From an uncultured Clostridia bacterium (GTDB lineage Bacteria; Bacillota; Clostridia; UMGS1883): a stretch of 5,552 nt of DNA. The translations under genes were made by a program, and so were the position numbers. The stretch covers positions 1 to 5,552 of the forward strand of contig CANRHW010000109.1 in assembly GCA_947630525.1 (NCBI GenBank). The letters are read 5' to 3'. Positions 4,768 to 5,552 of the stretch are shown piece after piece (position 1 is the first letter of the stretch; each line of letters begins with the position of its first letter). Below the pieces are notes generated by a model that was given only the letters and a program-made list of their open reading frames with translations, had not been told where the DNA came from and ran no database searches.

Positions 4768-5552
4768 ATGCAAGCGCCTTTCAAATCATCGTTGGATGCA
4801 ATAATTTTTTCCATTTCCGAAACCACGGTGCGGACAGCCGCGTCCATATCGCCGAATTTAAGGGTGCAGCCGGCGGCCCGCATATGGCCGCCGCCGCCAA
4901 GGGCCACCGCGGCCCGGCGCACGTCGTAATCCTCCTTGGAACGGAAGTTGACGCGGATTTCGTCCGGGCCCCGGTGTGACAGAAAGGCGCTCATAACCAC
5001 GCCGTCTATCTCACGGGGGAGAGACGCGAGAACCTCAGTGTCATGGCTGTCGGCCTGATATTTTTTGTACATTTCGTCGGTGACATAGGCCGTTGCCACC
5101 TTGCCGCCGCAGTGGAGCTCCACCGTGGCAATGGCCTCGCCCTGGAGCCGAAGCTGGCGGTAGGTCTTGCGGTCGTAAAGCTGTTCGCACAAATAGGCGG
5201 TGTTTATGCCCATATCCATTATCTCCGCGGCCATGCGCAGAGTGTGGGCGGTAGTCGAGGCATAGCGGAAGGAGCCCGTATCGGTCGAAACCGCGCAGTA
5301 AAGGTAGGCGGCAGCCTCCTTGGACAGGGGTATACCCGCCGCTTTGAGCATGTCGAAAATTATTTCGCCCGTGGCCGGCGCCGCGGCGTCCACATAGCAG
5401 AGCCGGGCAAAATCACCGCCGCCGCCGTAATGGTGGTCGATACAGGCGGTGTCGCCATGGGCGGCGAAAGCCGGGGCCCTGCGGCCGATGCGCTTGCCGT
5501 CGCCGCAGTCCACCGCGCAGAGGCAGCCGTAATCCAGCTTGCCGCCGTCGTA
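4755..5552 (-). CDS. nrnA: DHH-family phosphoesterase, NrnA-type oligoribonuclease/pAp phosphatase (N-terminus off the right edge)
   Basis: Degrades very short RNA fragments and dephosphorylates pAp using manganese; cytoplasmic. The frame is open to the window edge, giving 265 residues out of a usual 310-330, so about 50-60 N-terminal residues with the first metal-binding motif are missing. Visible DHH motifs are VDCGD (14-18 of the visible part), the signature DHH (39-41), and STDTGSFRY (89-97), which carries another metal-ligand Asp. The C-terminal DHHA1 domain has the substrate-binding GGGGHMRAAG (219-228). An internal GTG at 5513 is not a plausible start, because conserved sequence continues before it. 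Its place directly before truB and ribF is the standard Firmicute arrangement and supports NrnA over RecJ, which is also much longer. Confidence 0.9.
   Translation of the reverse strand, partial: YDGGKLDYGCLCAVDCGDGKRIGRRAPAFAAHGDTACIDHHYGGGGDFARLCYVDAAAPATGEIIFDMLKAAGIPLSKEAAAYLYCAVSTDTGSFRYASTTAHTLRMAAEIMDMGINTAYLCEQLYDRKTYRQLRLQGEAIATVELHCGGKVATAYVTDEMYKKYQADSHDTEVLASLPREIDGVVMSAFLSHRGPDEIRVNFRSKEDYDVRRAAVALGGGGHMRAAGCTLKFGDMDAAVRTVVSEMEKIIASNDDLKGACIWTD

Noticed and set aside
4396..4929. Long open frame on the plus strand opposite truB and nrnA
   Set aside because: It lies antisense to two genes with clear family motifs, has low-complexity Arg/Gln-rich content, and has no ribosome binding site; it is a by-product of GC-rich codon use.
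1..5552. Mobile element, phage or CRISPR content
   Set aside because: No transposase, integrase or Cas motif, no terminal repeats and no spaced repeat array were seen. The only hint is the tRNA-like hairpin, for which no second copy exists in the window.

Overview
The window looks like the chromosome of a fairly GC-rich, low-oxygen member of the Clostridia (Firmicutes). The evidence is the minus-strand cluster nrnA-truB-ribF, which is a standard Firmicute arrangement, strong AGGAGG-type ribosome binding sites, and a cytoplasmic clostridial-type Cu/Zn superoxide dismutase. Species cannot be named from the sequence alone.

Layout. On the minus strand at the left (1-749) lies a secreted or membrane-tethered ribonuclease of the barnase family and, overlapping its end, the gene for its barstar-type inhibitor, which runs off the left edge. 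The control region at 750-947 is AT-rich and divergent. It holds a clear extended -10 promoter facing right, a weaker candidate promoter facing left, and a perfect 12-bp inverted repeat next to the ribonuclease ribosome binding site. On the plus strand (948-2291) follow a six-helix voltage-gated-type potassium channel and a multi-pass membrane protein resembling ECF transporter S components. The second gene appears to begin in a different frame, upstream of a run of seven A residues. A bidirectional terminator (2319-2353) separates this pair from the convergent minus-strand genes. On the minus strand to the right edge, read right to left, come nrnA (partial), truB, ribF and a Cu/Zn superoxide dismutase gene.

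How the genes fit together. nrnA, truB and ribF are tightly packed (13-bp overlap, then a 43-bp gap) and are almost certainly co-transcribed: short RNA turnover, tRNA pseudouridine-55 formation, and FMN/FAD synthesis. The superoxide dismutase gene is 144 bp further on, with its own strong ribosome binding site, in the place where rpsO often follows ribF. The ribonuclease and inhibitor form a self-contained toxin/immunity-type pair.

The most interesting points are: (1) the A AAA AAC heptamer and in-frame stop at the start of the second membrane protein gene, consistent with -1 frameshifting, phase variation or a lost base; (2) the hairpin before the ribonuclease gene, which on the plus strand resembles a tRNA acceptor/T-arm minihelix ending in CCA; and (3) the barnase homologue itself, with an intact active site, an N-terminal membrane segment and an acidic C-terminal tail whose coding sequence carries the inhibitor gene's ribosome binding site. 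No insertion sequence, CRISPR array, complete tRNA or rRNA was found.
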